From Sphingomonas sp. (GTDB lineage Bacteria; Pseudomonadota; Alphaproteobacteria; Sphingomonadales; Sphingomonadaceae), in assembly GCA_021732445.1 (NCBI GenBank), contig JAKFUZ010000006.1:186001-250000 (forward strand): a DNA stretch of 64,000 nt, read 5' to 3'. The position numbers and the translations under genes were made by a program. Below, in pieces: positions 26,623-35,202 of this stretch; position 1 is the first letter of the stretch, and the number at the start of each line of letters is the position of its first letter. The notes under the pieces are model-generated. The model was given only the letters and a program-made list of their open reading frames with translations, ran no database searches and had not been told where the DNA came from.

Positions 26623-27734
26623 TCGATGCGCCTTGTGACCGTGACGCGCCGGCTGCCCCGCGCCGCGCGGCCAAGATCGCGCAGGGCATCAGGCACAAAG
26701 GCAAGTCCGACAAGGCTGATCGGCGTCATCATCAGCCCCCAATAGGGCGTGTCGGCGCGGCAGAACAGCGCAATGAGCAGCGCATAGGCGAAGAGTGTCA
26801 ACCCGACCCGCGCGCCAAAAGCGTCATCCAGCGCGGCCCAGCCCGCCAGCGCCAGCGCCACGAGCGGCGCCGCGATCACCAATGGGAGTGCCGCCAGTGC
26901 CGTTTCGGTGGCAATGGTCCGGGCAACAAAGCCTGCGCCCAGCATCGCGTTCCAGCCGGGGCCGGTCGGATCATCGGGCAATGTTACCTGGCTCCAGGCG
27001 TGAATGTGCAGGGCAATCAACGCGCCAAACAACCCGATTGCCAGGGCCCAGCCCAAAGCCTCGCGCCGCTGCCCGCCAAGCACGGCTGCGGCCAGCATCA
27101 CCAGCGCATAGAGCGCCGCCGTTTCGCGCACCGTCATCGCGCACAGCGCCAGCGCCGCCGATTCCACCCAGCGCCCCGGTCGCCATATCGCCAGCGACAA
27201 TGCCATGAGCAGCCCGGCCCAAATCTCGTGAAACGCCTGCAAATCATATCGCAGTGACACCATCGCCCCGCAGCCAAGCAACGCCATTGCCACGATGCGC
27301 GGCACCAGCGAGCCGACAAGGCCACCCAGCCGCTGCCACCACGCCGCCGCCATCACCGCTGCCAGCGCATAGAGCAACGCGGTTGCCGCCGGCACGGGCA
27401 GGAGCGCCTGCACCACGGCCAGCGTTGGCAGGCGCATGGTCATGAACGGGTGCAGCGGATAGCCACCGGCACGCTGCGCATCAGCGGCGACCGTGTAATA
27501 ATCGCCGCCAGCGCGCACTCCCTCGACAATGCGCTCATATAGCAGCACATCGGCCCTTGCCGGGCCGCCATCCGAGGCGACCGGCGCGACGGGCGTTTCA
27601 GGTGCATCGACCGCGGTGAACGACACCGCGACGAGCAGCGCGAGCAAACCCAGCAAGGCGCGCGCAACCGGCCGCGTCGTCCGGGCGAACCGGCTTGGCC
27701 GTGCAAGCCACAGCGTAACGGCTGTCCGCGCCAT
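26619..27734 (-). CDS. polytopic membrane protein of unknown function (371 aa)
   Basis: An Ala/Leu-rich integral membrane protein with roughly nine to ten hydrophobic helices. The segment after the first helix (about 45-100) is hydrophilic and contains DVLLYERIVEGVRAGGDYY and HPFMTMRLP, the kind of large periplasmic loop seen in GT-C type glycosyltransferases and DUF2029-like proteins. I cannot identify a catalytic motif with certainty. It lies between ubiB (2 nt) and coaBC (4-nt overlap), so it is part of the same transcript, but this does not prove a link to ubiquinone. Confidence 0.7.
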   Translation of the reverse strand: MARTAVTLWLARPSRFARTTRPVARALLGLLALLVAVSFTAVDAPETPVAPVASDGGPARADVLLYERIVEGVRAGGDYYTVAADAQRAGGYPLHPFMTMRLPTLAVVQALLPVPAATALLYALAAVMAAAWWQRLGGLVGSLVPRIVAMALLGCGAMVSLRYDLQAFHEIWAGLLMALSLAIWRPGRWVESAALALCAMTVRETAALYALVMLAAAVLGGQRREALGWALAIGLFGALIALHIHAWSQVTLPDDPTGPGWNAMLGAGFVARTIATETALAALPLVIAAPLVALALAGWAALDDAFGARVGLTLFAYALLIALFCRADTPYWGLMMTPISLVGLAFVPDALRDLGRAARGSRRVTVTRRIE

Positions 27735-27736
27735 CT

Positions 27737-29272
27737 TCAGTGCAGCAGCGCCCAGGTCGCCGCAGCGCTTGCCGCCCCGGCGACGACAGCGACCATGGCA
27801 TAGCGCCAGCCGCCGCCAATCCGCACCGGCTCGATGTCCTTGAGCGGCGGAGCAGGGGGCGCGCCACCAGGTTTGGGATAGCGCCGCTCGATGTTACGGA
27901 TCAGGTCAGGCAACCGCGCCAGCGTGCGCAGGTCCGTCACCAGCCGGTCGGCGACATAGGCTTCGGGACCAAGCTCGGTGCGGATCCATTCGCGCACAAA
28001 GGGCGCAGCCGTCTCCCACATGTTGATGTCGGGGTCGAGCCCCGTCGCCACGCCTTCGACCATCACCATCGTTTTTTGCAGCAGCAACAGGTGCGGCTGC
28101 GTTTTCATGTCGAAATCGCGCGTGATGTTGAACAGCCCGTCGAGCATGTTGCCGACCGACATGTCCTTCACCGCCATGCCGCGCATCGGCTCGCCAACGG
28201 CGCGAAGCGCGGTTGCGAATTCGGCGACATTGTGGTGCGGCGGCACATAGCCGGCCTCGAAATGGATTTCGGCAACCCGCCGGTAATTGCCGGTAATCAG
28301 GCCGTAGAGGATTTCCGCGAGCCACACCCGCGCGCGCCGGTCGATCCGGCCCATGATCCCAAAGTCGATGGCGGCCAGCCTGTCCCCCGGCAGCGCGAAC
28401 AAATTGCCCTGATGGAGGTCGGCGTGAAAAAACCCTTCTGCAATCGCCTGGCGCAGAAAGGCATGGACCAGAACATGCGCGAGCCGCGCCGGGTTGTGGC
28501 CCGCTGCAACCAGCGCCTCGCGGTTGGAAAGTTTGATGCCGTTGACCCATTCCAGCGTCATCACGCGGCCGGTCGTGCGCGCCCAGTCGATCTGCGGAAT
28601 GGTGAAGTCCGGCTCGGCGACCATGCCTTCGGCAAGCTCGCTGGCGGAGGCCGCCTCGCGCCGCAGATCAAGCTCGCGCGCCGTCCACCGCTTGAAGGTT
28701 TCAATGACGAGCCGGGGTTGCAGGCGGGCAAGCTCGCCCCCCATCGATTCAAGCTGTGCGGCGGCCCATTGATAGGTCTCAATGGCGCGCGCGAATTCTT
28801 CCTCAACGCCGGGGCGCAGCACTTTTACGGCCACGTCGCGCCCCTCAAGCGTTACGGCGCGGTGCACCTGTGCAATCGACGCGGCGCCCACCGGTACCGG
28901 GTCAATCGACCGGTACAGTTCGGCAAGCGGCCGGCCGAAACTTGCCGCCATCGCCTTTTCGATGATGGCAAAGGGCACAGGCGGCAGCGCATCTTGCAGG
29001 CGCAGCAAATCCTTGGCTGCAGCGTCCCCGACAATGTCGGGCCGGGTGGCGAGCGTCTGGCCAAATTTGATCGCGGCCGGGCCAATTTCCTGAAGCGCCG
29101 TCGCATAGGCAGGTGTCGTGGGCACGCGCGCGCCGAACCGCGCGATGCGGCACAGCCGGCGCACCGCAGCCGGCGTGTTCGGGTCACGCTCAATGCCTGA
29201 AAGCGCGCCGTGCCGCGCCAGCGTCCGCCCCCATGTCAGGAGGCGCCACAGATGGATTGCAGGGGCGGTCAC
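27737..29272 (-). CDS. ubiB: ubiquinone biosynthesis atypical kinase UbiB
   Basis: A 511-aa ABC1/ADCK-family protein required for coenzyme Q synthesis. The signature KxGQ motif is IKFGQTLATRPD, the Ala-rich loop is GAASIAQVHRA, and the kinase-like core has FFHADLHQGNLFAL and AIDFGIMGRID. The C-terminus has one or two membrane helices (MVAVVAGAASAAATWALL). The start is GTG at 29272. It follows ubiE by 31 nt, the common ubiE-ubiB order. Confidence 0.95.
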   Translation of the reverse strand: MTAPAIHLWRLLTWGRTLARHGALSGIERDPNTPAAVRRLCRIARFGARVPTTPAYATALQEIGPAAIKFGQTLATRPDIVGDAAAKDLLRLQDALPPVPFAIIEKAMAASFGRPLAELYRSIDPVPVGAASIAQVHRAVTLEGRDVAVKVLRPGVEEEFARAIETYQWAAAQLESMGGELARLQPRLVIETFKRWTARELDLRREAASASELAEGMVAEPDFTIPQIDWARTTGRVMTLEWVNGIKLSNREALVAAGHNPARLAHVLVHAFLRQAIAEGFFHADLHQGNLFALPGDRLAAIDFGIMGRIDRRARVWLAEILYGLITGNYRRVAEIHFEAGYVPPHHNVAEFATALRAVGEPMRGMAVKDMSVGNMLDGLFNITRDFDMKTQPHLLLLQKTMVMVEGVATGLDPDINMWETAAPFVREWIRTELGPEAYVADRLVTDLRTLARLPDLIRNIERRYPKPGGAPPAPPLKDIEPVRIGGGWRYAMVAVVAGAASAAATWALLH

Positions 29273-29303
29273 GCGCGCGGTGTTGTCAGCGGCACTGGCA
29301 AGC

Positions 29304-30035
29304 TCAGATCTTCCAGCCGCTGTGAATCGCTACCAGCCCGCCAAGCATCGGCTCGACCCTGGACTGCACAAATCCTGCCTCGGCGATCATGGCCTGGAAC
29401 CGTGCCATGTCGGGGAAGCGGCGGATCGACTCGATGAGGTAGCGATAGCTTGCTTCGTCTTTGGCGAGCAACTGCCCAAGTTTTGGCACCAGCCGGTGCG
29501 AATAGGCATCATAGAGTTCCGCAAAGCCAGGCCACAGCGTTGTCGAGAATTCGAGGCAGAAGAAACGCCCGCCACGCCGGAGCACGCGGTGTGCCTCGCT
29601 CAGCGCCGCCGGGATGTCGGTCACGTTGCGGATGCCAAAGGCGATGGTGTAGGCATCAAAGAACCGGTCGGGAAACTGGAGGTGCTCGGCATTGGCCTCG
29701 GTCCACACCAGCCCGTCAATGCCGCGCCCGGCGGCACGTTCCATGCCCACCTCAAGCATCGCCGGGTTGATGTCGGCCACCGTAATCGCCGCACCCGATG
29801 GCGCCATGCGAAAGGCGATGTCGCCCGTGCCGCCGGCCATATCAAGCACCGCTTCGCCCGCGCGCGGCTTTACCCGCCGAACAAAGCGGTCCTTCCACAG
29901 GCGGTGCATGCCCGCCGACATGGCATCGTTCATCAGATCATAGGAGCCGGCAACGCTGGTGAACACGCTGCCGACGCGCGCGGTTTTTTCCTCGGGCGCT
30001 ATGTCTTCATAGCCAAATGATACGGTGTCGCTCAT
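29304..30035 (-). CDS. ubiE: ubiquinone/menaquinone C-methyltransferase UbiE
   Basis: A 243-aa SAM-dependent C-methyltransferase acting on the quinone ring. Signatures: VASSYD-like SVAGSYDLMNDAMSAGMHRLWKD, motif I VLDMAGGTGDIAFRM, FPDRFFDAYTIAFGIRNVTD and GGRFFCLEFS. MSDTVSFGYED at 30035 is taken as the start; the frame continues 14 codons up into the promoter region shared with mutM. Divergent mutM begins 73 nt away. Confidence 0.96.
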   Translation of the reverse strand: MSDTVSFGYEDIAPEEKTARVGSVFTSVAGSYDLMNDAMSAGMHRLWKDRFVRRVKPRAGEAVLDMAGGTGDIAFRMAPSGAAITVADINPAMLEVGMERAAGRGIDGLVWTEANAEHLQFPDRFFDAYTIAFGIRNVTDIPAALSEAHRVLRRGGRFFCLEFSTTLWPGFAELYDAYSHRLVPKLGQLLAKDEASYRYLIESIRRFPDMARFQAMIAEAGFVQSRVEPMLGGLVAIHSGWKI

Positions 30036-30108
30036 CGCACCTGCTCTAGCTTGGCCTTGTGGGCGGAGCAAACCCAACCTAGCGGTCTTTTTGCAATGTC
30101 TGATCCCA

Positions 30109-30921
30109 ATGCCTGAACTTCCTGAAGTCGAGACGACCGTGCGCGGTCTGGCGCCGGTGCTTGCCGGTCAGGTCATCAGCCGCGTGGTGCTCAACCGCCC
30201 GGACTTGCGGCGGCCTTTTCCCGATGGGCTGGGCCAGCGGCTGACGGGCGCGCGCGTGACGGCGCTTGGCCGGAGGGCGAAATACGGCCTGATCGAAACC
30301 GATCGCGGCGACACGATGGTTTTTCACCTTGGCATGTCGGGCCGCTGGCGCGTTGACCCGAGCGAGGCGCTGCCCCATGACCATTTGCTGCTGGAGACGG
30401 GCGAGGGGCGCCGGCTGGCGCTCAACGATCCGCGCCGGTTCGGTTCGGTTGATCTGGTGGCCACGGCGCAGCTCGCCGCGTGGCCGGTTTTCGCCGGGCT
30501 TGGGCCAGAGCCGCTTGATCCTGCCTTTTCCGCCGCGCACCTGGCCGCCGCCTTTGCAGGCCGCGCGGCGCCGGTGAAAGCGCTGCTGCTCGATCAGCGG
30601 GTCGTGGCGGGGCTCGGCAATATTTATGTGTGCGAGGCGCTCCATATGGCCGGGATAGCGCCGGCGCGACCGGCCGGGCGGATCGGTGCCACGCGGCTGG
30701 CGCGGCTGGTATCGGCGATTCGCAGCGTGCTGCTGGCCGCCATCGACGCCGGCGGATCAAGCCTGCGTGATTATGCCCGGCCCGATGGCGAGCTTGGCTA
30801 TTTCTCCAAGCAATGGCGGGTTTATGGGCGCGAGGGCGCGCCTTGTGCGTGCGGCGCACCGGTGAGTCGCCGGGCCGACGGGGGCCGTTCGACCTTCTGG
30901 TGCGCAAAATGCCAGCGTTGA
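30109..30921 (+). CDS. mutM: formamidopyrimidine-DNA glycosylase
   Basis: A 270-aa bifunctional DNA glycosylase/AP lyase removing 8-oxoguanine and FaPy lesions. The N-terminus MPELPEVETTVRGL provides the catalytic Pro and Glu that must follow the initiator Met, fixing the start at 30109 although the frame is open to 30025. The Lys in RRAKYGLIE, the H2TH region and the C-terminal zinc finger (CACG ... WCAKCQR) are present. It sits upstream of rpsT. Confidence 0.97.
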   Translation: MPELPEVETTVRGLAPVLAGQVISRVVLNRPDLRRPFPDGLGQRLTGARVTALGRRAKYGLIETDRGDTMVFHLGMSGRWRVDPSEALPHDHLLLETGEGRRLALNDPRRFGSVDLVATAQLAAWPVFAGLGPEPLDPAFSAAHLAAAFAGRAAPVKALLLDQRVVAGLGNIYVCEALHMAGIAPARPAGRIGATRLARLVSAIRSVLLAAIDAGGSSLRDYARPDGELGYFSKQWRVYGREGAPCACGAPVSRRADGGRSTFWCAKCQR

Positions 30922-30925
30922 CTGG

Positions 30926-30954
30926 TTGACCCAAGGGCCGGTGTTCGATAGAGG
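30926..30954 (+). promoter_or_regulatory. candidate rpsT promoter
   Basis: TTGACC at 30926-30931 and TAGAGG at 30949-30954 are separated by 17 bp in the mutM-rpsT gap. The -35 element is good and the -10 element weak. It would give rpsT a leader of about 65 nt. Confidence 0.3.
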
Positions 30955-31025
30955 GCGCGCTTTCAAGGGTTGGACGGCAGCGATTCCGGGCGCCCTTTTT
31001 CATCGCAAGAAGGTTTGAGGACAGC

Positions 31026-31289
31026 ATGGCGAATACGCCACAGGCGAAAAAGCGTATCCGGCGGAACGACCGCCGTGCGGAGATCAACACCAATCGCGTC
31101 GGGCGCATCCGGACTTTTGTGAAAAAGGCCGAATCGGCGCTTGAGGCTGGCGACAAGGCAGCCGCAACCGTCGCGCTGGCAGCGGTGCAGCCAGAACTGG
31201 CGCGCGGTGTCGCCAAGGGTGTGCTGCACAAAAACACCGCGTCGCGCAAATTCGCCCGGCTGACCAAGCGGCTTACCGCGCTCGCCTGA
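31026..31289 (+). CDS. rpsT: 30S ribosomal protein S20
   Basis: An 87-aa basic helical protein: [22 protein letters not shown] at the N-terminus, [15 protein letters not shown] in the middle, and [22 protein letters not shown] at the C-terminus, all standard for S20, which binds 16S rRNA early in 30S assembly. AAGAAGGTTTGAGG precedes the ATG. A strong terminator follows at 31317, so it is probably transcribed alone or with mutM. Confidence 0.97.
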   Translation: MANTPQAKKRIRRNDRRAEINTNRVGRIRTFVKKAESALEAGDKAAATVALAAVQPELARGVAKGVLHKNTASRKFARLTKRLTALA

Positions 31290-31316
31290 AAATTCTGCAA
31301 GAACGACACGCCATGC

Positions 31317-31347
31317 GCCTGCCGGGCTTCGTCCGGTGGGCCTTTTT
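31317..31347 (+). terminator. intrinsic terminator of rpsT
   Basis: GCCTGCCGG (31317-31325) pairs with CCGGTGGGC (31333-31341) around a 7-nt loop, followed by CTTTTT. It lies 28 nt after the rpsT stop. Confidence 0.88.
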
Positions 31348-31428
31348 GCATTATTGGCACATATCGCGCCGATAGCGCCGTCAGCATATTTGGACGCGGC
31401 CGTTGCGGTGGGCGCGGGGCAGCATACC

Positions 31429-31599
31429 GATTCATCGAAAATAGAGGATTAAGCACGATTCGCGCGTGTTGCAGTAAGTTTACAGTAATATTACTGATTA
31501 TAAACAGATAGTTGTGAGATTTTTGACGCGTTTCCTTGGGTAAAACCGAGTCAATCCCGTTTATTTCAGATTCTTGACATCTGTGCTCTTGATCGACTC
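31429..31599 (+). promoter_or_regulatory. AT-rich dnaA upstream region with five GANTC sites
   Basis: The gene-free stretch from 31290 to dnaA holds the rpsT terminator and then an AT-rich island. GANTC, the site of the cell-cycle methylase CcrM of Alphaproteobacteria, occurs at 31429 (GATTC), 31457 (GATTC), 31548 (GAGTC), 31569 (GATTC) and 31595 (GACTC). A perfect 14-bp palindrome CAGTAATATTACTG spans 31483-31496, with another CAGTAA at 31472 and TATAAA shortly after. TTGACA occurs at 31574 without a good -10. I find no consensus DnaA boxes, so I call this a regulatory region of dnaA, not an origin. Confidence 0.55.
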
Positions 31600-31756
31600 G
31601 CCCATCTCTTCATAATCAGGGTTCGCGGCGACGGCCTGGCCAAATGCGGCGTCAAATCGGCTTCAAATCCGGTCGGCTGTCATCCCGACTATTCGGGGCA
31701 ATTGTCTGTTGAATAACAAGCTGCGGAACCACGCGTTTCGCAGCGTGGGGGGTGTT

Positions 31757-33187
31757 GTGACGAGCTTGGGGACGGCAAAAGCGGGGCATTTGGCGGTGGT
31801 GGAGGCGGCGTGGGGGCGCATCCGTGCCGGCCTTCGCGAATCAGCCGGCGCGCGGCTGTTTGACCAGTGGCTCAAGCCGCTGACGCTGAGCGATTCGGGC
31901 TGCGACGACATTGTGCTGCTGACGCTGCCGTCCGCCTTCATGACCAACTGGGTCCGCAATCATTATGGCGAGCGGCTGCTCCGCGAGTTCAGCGACCATG
32001 TGCCCGCGATCCGCGTCGTGACGATTGAAACGGTGAGCGCGGTGCCGGCGCTTCGCGTGCTGCGGCCGGGCGATGCCGCCAATCAGGCGCCGTCGGGCGC
32101 CGTGCCCGCGGCTGCTGCTACTGCTGCGGCGCCTTCCATGGCGGGCGATCGGTCGGTGCTGGACCATCCCGCGCTTGACCCGCGCTTTACCTTTGACCGT
32201 TTTGTCGTGGATGGCAGCAACCAGGTGGCATTCAACGCGGCGCGCGCGCTCGCCGAACCGGGGCTGCCGCGGTTCAGCCCGTTATTTCTTCATTCCGCCA
32301 CCGGCATGGGCAAAACCCATTTGATGCACGCCGTGGGTGCCGCTTTTCTGGCCGCAACCCCGTCGGCCCGCGTCATCATGATGTCGGCAGAACGGTTCAT
32401 GTTCGAATTTGTCCAGGCGTTGCGCGCGCGCGACACGTTTTCGTTCAAGGCGCGGTTGCGCTCGGCCGATGTGTTGATGATCGACGATTTGCAATTCATC
32501 GCCGGCAAGGATTCCACGCAGGAGGAATTTTTCCACACTGTGAACGAAGTGATGAGCGCCGGCAAACGTCTCGTCATCAGCGCCGACCGTGCGCCGCATG
32601 GGCTGGACGGGGTGGAGCAGCGGATCATCGCGCGGCTCTCGGCCGGTTTTGCAGCCGACATCAAGCCGGCAGACCTTGCGATGCGCCGCGCGGTGCTGGA
32701 TCGCAAGCTGGAAGATTTGCCCGGCGTCATCGTTCCCGAAGAAGTGCTGGAACTGCTCGCGCGGCGGATGAGTGCCAATATCCGCGAGCTTGAAGGGGCA
32801 CTAAACCGGGTGGTCGCCTATGCGCAGCTCACTGGCGATGCCATCACGCTCGACTTTGCCGTGGCGACGCTTGGGGAGGCGCTGCACGGCGTGCAGAAAC
32901 GTGTTACGATCGACGACATTCAGCGCGCGGTATCGACCTATTTCGAGCTGAAGCCGCTGGAGCTTGTCTCGGCCCGCCGCGCGCGCGCTGTCGCCCGGCC
33001 GCGGCAGATTGCCATGTATCTGTCAAAGCGGCTGACGACGCGGTCGCTGCCCGAAATCGGGCGAAAATTTGGCGGGCGCGACCATTCAACGGTGATCCAC
33101 GCTGTCCGCCGAATCGAGGAACTGCGCGACAGCGACCGCGAGATCGACAGCGCCGTGCGGCTGTTGCTGCGCGATCTGGAGGGCTAG
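31757..33187 (+). CDS. dnaA: chromosomal replication initiator protein DnaA
   Basis: The AAA+ initiator that opens the origin. Domain I is [26 protein letters not shown]. An Ala/Pro-rich linker follows. Domain III starts at [19 protein letters not shown] and has Walker [14 protein letters not shown], Walker [14 protein letters not shown] and the Arg-containing [11 protein letters not shown]. Domain IV ends in the DnaA signature [18 protein letters not shown]. The start is uncertain: the frame reaches a TTG at 31709, but the GTG at 31757, preceded by GTGGGGGG, leaves 15 residues before the conserved AAW and is preferred (476 aa). Confidence 0.95.
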   Translation: MTSLGTAKAGHLAVVEAAWGRIRAGLRESAGARLFDQWLKPLTLSDSGCDDIVLLTLPSAFMTNWVRNHYGERLLREFSDHVPAIRVVTIETVSAVPALRVLRPGDAANQAPSGAVPAAAATAAAPSMAGDRSVLDHPALDPRFTFDRFVVDGSNQVAFNAARALAEPGLPRFSPLFLHSATGMGKTHLMHAVGAAFLAATPSARVIMMSAERFMFEFVQALRARDTFSFKARLRSADVLMIDDLQFIAGKDSTQEEFFHTVNEVMSAGKRLVISADRAPHGLDGVEQRIIARLSAGFAADIKPADLAMRRAVLDRKLEDLPGVIVPEEVLELLARRMSANIRELEGALNRVVAYAQLTGDAITLDFAVATLGEALHGVQKRVTIDDIQRAVSTYFELKPLELVSARRARAVARPRQIAMYLSKRLTTRSLPEIGRKFGGRDHSTVIHAVRRIEELRDSDREIDSAVRLLLRDLEG

Positions 33188-33400
33188 GCGGCAACCGCGC
33201 TGGCTCGGAGGTCGCCCGGCCCGCGCCCGCGCAGATGCCGCAGCGAGGGACCGTGCCGCGCTGCGGGCATTGACCATGTGGCAGCCAGTCTGGGCGCCAA
33301 AATACTCATGCCTTGGTGCAGGCGCGGTCGCCCAAAGCGGGTTGCGGACCAAATGGCGCGGGCGGCCAAATGGCGCGTGCCGCGTGTGGGGGCAGCCGCG

Positions 33401-34087
33401 TTATCTGCGGCGTGGTTCAGGCGCGATCGTTATCTTCACGGTCTCGCCTGAATTGCCGGGAAACCCGGTGAACATCGCTTCAACGAGATTGGGCACGAGG
33501 TGCGGCAAATCATTGTCGCCCGACTGCGCCCTGGCGGTGCCTTCAAACACCCGCTGGCCATTGTCCGTCCGTTCGATCTGGAGGGTCAGCGCGCTGGTAT
33601 AGATCGTCTGGCTGTACACATCGTTGAAACCGCCGCCGCCGTAAAAATATGGGTCATAAAAGCCGTAAATGAAGCTGCGGCGGCCGTAAAAGCCATAAGG
33701 ATAGCCAAATCCGCCAAAGCCGCCAAAGCCGCCGAACCTGCCAAAACCGCCATAGCCGCCAAACCCGCCATAACCTCCAAACCCGCCATAGCTCGACCGG
33801 ACGCGTTCGCGGCCATTATCCACATCATAGGCCATTTTCACGACAAGGTCGGCGCGTGCCGGGTCTTCGGCCGGGCGATATCCCTGCGCCACGAGTCGTT
33901 TGGCGACCAACTGCGCATATTGGCCGAATTCTATGCCGCCCTGGAGCTGCGGGGTCGCGGCCTGGATGACAAAGCTTTGCCCCGACAGCGGCGGCAGTGC
34001 CTGAAACCGCGAAACCCTGGCGCTGAATTGCTCCGCGCAGCCGGGCAGGGCGAGTGATATGGCGGCGGCAAGCAGCAATTTTTTCAT
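33401..34087 (-). CDS. DUF4136-type lipoprotein with Gly-rich repeat
   Basis: A 228-aa outer-membrane or periplasmic lipoprotein. The lipobox is LPGC in MKKLLLAAAISLALPGCAEQ. A conserved region like DUF4136 follows (SFVIQAATPQ, AQLVAKRLVAQGYRPAEDPARADLVVKMAYDVD). It is interrupted by a Gly/Phe/Tyr-rich stretch built of GGFGGY units (about residues 100-125), and the family resumes (TSALTLQIERTDNGQRVFEGTA). The frame is open far upstream to 34921, antisense of nothing and through trpS, but the signal peptide fixes the start at 34087. The function is unknown. Confidence 0.82.
   Translation of the reverse strand: MKKLLLAAAISLALPGCAEQFSARVSRFQALPPLSGQSFVIQAATPQLQGGIEFGQYAQLVAKRLVAQGYRPAEDPARADLVVKMAYDVDNGRERVRSSYGGFGGYGGFGGYGGFGRFGGFGGFGGFGYPYGFYGRRSFIYGFYDPYFYGGGGFNDVYSQTIYTSALTLQIERTDNGQRVFEGTARAQSGDNDLPHLVPNLVEAMFTGFPGNSGETVKITIAPEPRRR
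33708..33795 (-). repeat. short-period repeat encoding GGFGGYGG units
   Basis: The plus strand reads as reiterated CCGCCAAA/CCGCCATA-type units of about 9 bp, coding Gly-Gly-Phe/Tyr on the minus strand within the DUF4136 lipoprotein. The period is a multiple of three, so copy-number changes would keep the frame. Confidence 0.75.
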
Positions 34088-34194
34088 GACTGGACCCTTT
34101 TTGACGCAGCTACGGCTCCACGGCGCGATGGAGCTTACCCTGTCAGCCGCCTTCTGAATAGAGGTTGAACGGAAAGGATATTCCAGCCGATTTG

Positions 34195-35202
34195 CTACAC
34201 CTGCAACCCTGCTGCCGCCTGCGCTGCCGCCAGCGTCGGCGCGGCGAGCGTGCGGGCGCGCTGCGCGCCTGAGATCAGCAGCTCGGAGACGGCGCCGCGA
34301 TCTTCCAGCAGCGCGCCCAGCCTGGCGCGAATGGGCGCAAGCGCGGCGATTGCAAGATCGGTCAGCGCTGCCTTGAACGGGCCGAAATTTTGCCCGGCAT
34401 GGTCGGCGAGCACCGCTTCGGGCGCACGCCCGGCAAGCGCTGCAAAAATGGTGACGAGGTTGCGTGCCTCGGCCCGGCCGCTGAGTTCCGCCAGGCTTTC
34501 GGGGAGTGGTGCCGGGTCGGTCTTGGCCTTGCGCAGCTTTTGCGCGATCAGGTCGTCGCTGTCGACCAGGTTGATGCGGGCCATGTCTGACGGGTCGGAT
34601 TTGGACATTTTCGCCGCGCCGTCGCGCAAGCTCATGATCCGGGGGGCCGCGGCACTTATCAGCGGCTGGGGCAGCGTGAACAGCTCCACGCCGAAATCGA
34701 GGTTGAACTTGGTGGCGATGTCTCGCGCAAGCTCCAGATGCTGCTTCTGGTCTTCGCCGACCGGCACATGGCTGGCCTGATACAGCAGCACATCTGCGGC
34801 CTGTAGCACGGGGTAGCCGAAATACCCGACGCTCAGGCTGGTGCCGTCTTTGCCCGCCTTGTCCTTCCACTGGGTCATGCGGTTTAGCCACCCCATGCGA
34901 GCGGTGCCGTTCAATATCCATGCAAGCTCGCTATGCGCGGGCACGCGGGCCTGATTGAACAGAATGGATCTGGCCGGATCAATGCCCGAAGCGATTAGGG
35001 CTGCCGCCATTTCGATGGTGTTGGCGGCAAGGTCGGCTGGAACCACCGGTTGCGTCAGCGCGTGCAGGTCAGCCAGGAAAAACAGACAGGCGCCGCCGCT
35101 TGCAGCGACCTCGTCCTGCATGGCGACCCATTGCTTGATGGCGCCGAGATAGTTGCCAAGGTGGAGATTGCCGGTTGGCTGAATGCCGGAAACAACGCGC
35201 AT
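34195..35202 (-). CDS. trpS: tryptophanyl-tRNA synthetase
   Basis: A 335-aa class I synthetase charging tRNA-Trp. The HIGH-type motif is PTGNLHLGNYLGA and the KMSKS motif is AAKMSKSDPSD. YPVLQAADVLLYQASHVPVGEDQKQHLELARDIA is the conserved Trp/ATP pocket. Its ATG overlaps the murJ stop by 1 nt (TAATG), so the two are translationally coupled. Confidence 0.97.
   Translation of the reverse strand: MRVVSGIQPTGNLHLGNYLGAIKQWVAMQDEVAASGGACLFFLADLHALTQPVVPADLAANTIEMAAALIASGIDPARSILFNQARVPAHSELAWILNGTARMGWLNRMTQWKDKAGKDGTSLSVGYFGYPVLQAADVLLYQASHVPVGEDQKQHLELARDIATKFNLDFGVELFTLPQPLISAAAPRIMSLRDGAAKMSKSDPSDMARINLVDSDDLIAQKLRKAKTDPAPLPESLAELSGRAEARNLVTIFAALAGRAPEAVLADHAGQNFGPFKAALTDLAIAALAPIRARLGALLEDRGAVSELLISGAQRARTLAAPTLAAAQAAAGLQV

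Noticed and set aside
27740..29200. A 486-codon plus-strand frame opposite ubiB
   Set aside because: No recognisable motif; UbiB signatures on the minus strand are unambiguous.
31290..31756. A possible chromosomal origin in the AT-rich region before dnaA
   Set aside because: No DnaA-box consensus cluster is visible, and many Alphaproteobacteria have their origin away from dnaA. A GC-skew plot of the whole chromosome would be needed; a skew switch here would support an origin.
33708..33795. Short regular repeats that might suggest a CRISPR-like array
   Set aside because: Units are about 9 bp, without spacers, and encode a Gly-rich segment of a lipoprotein.
34088..34921. N-terminal extension of the DUF4136 gene to 34921
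   Set aside because: It would run through the 3' part of trpS in another frame and put a signal peptide in the middle of the protein.
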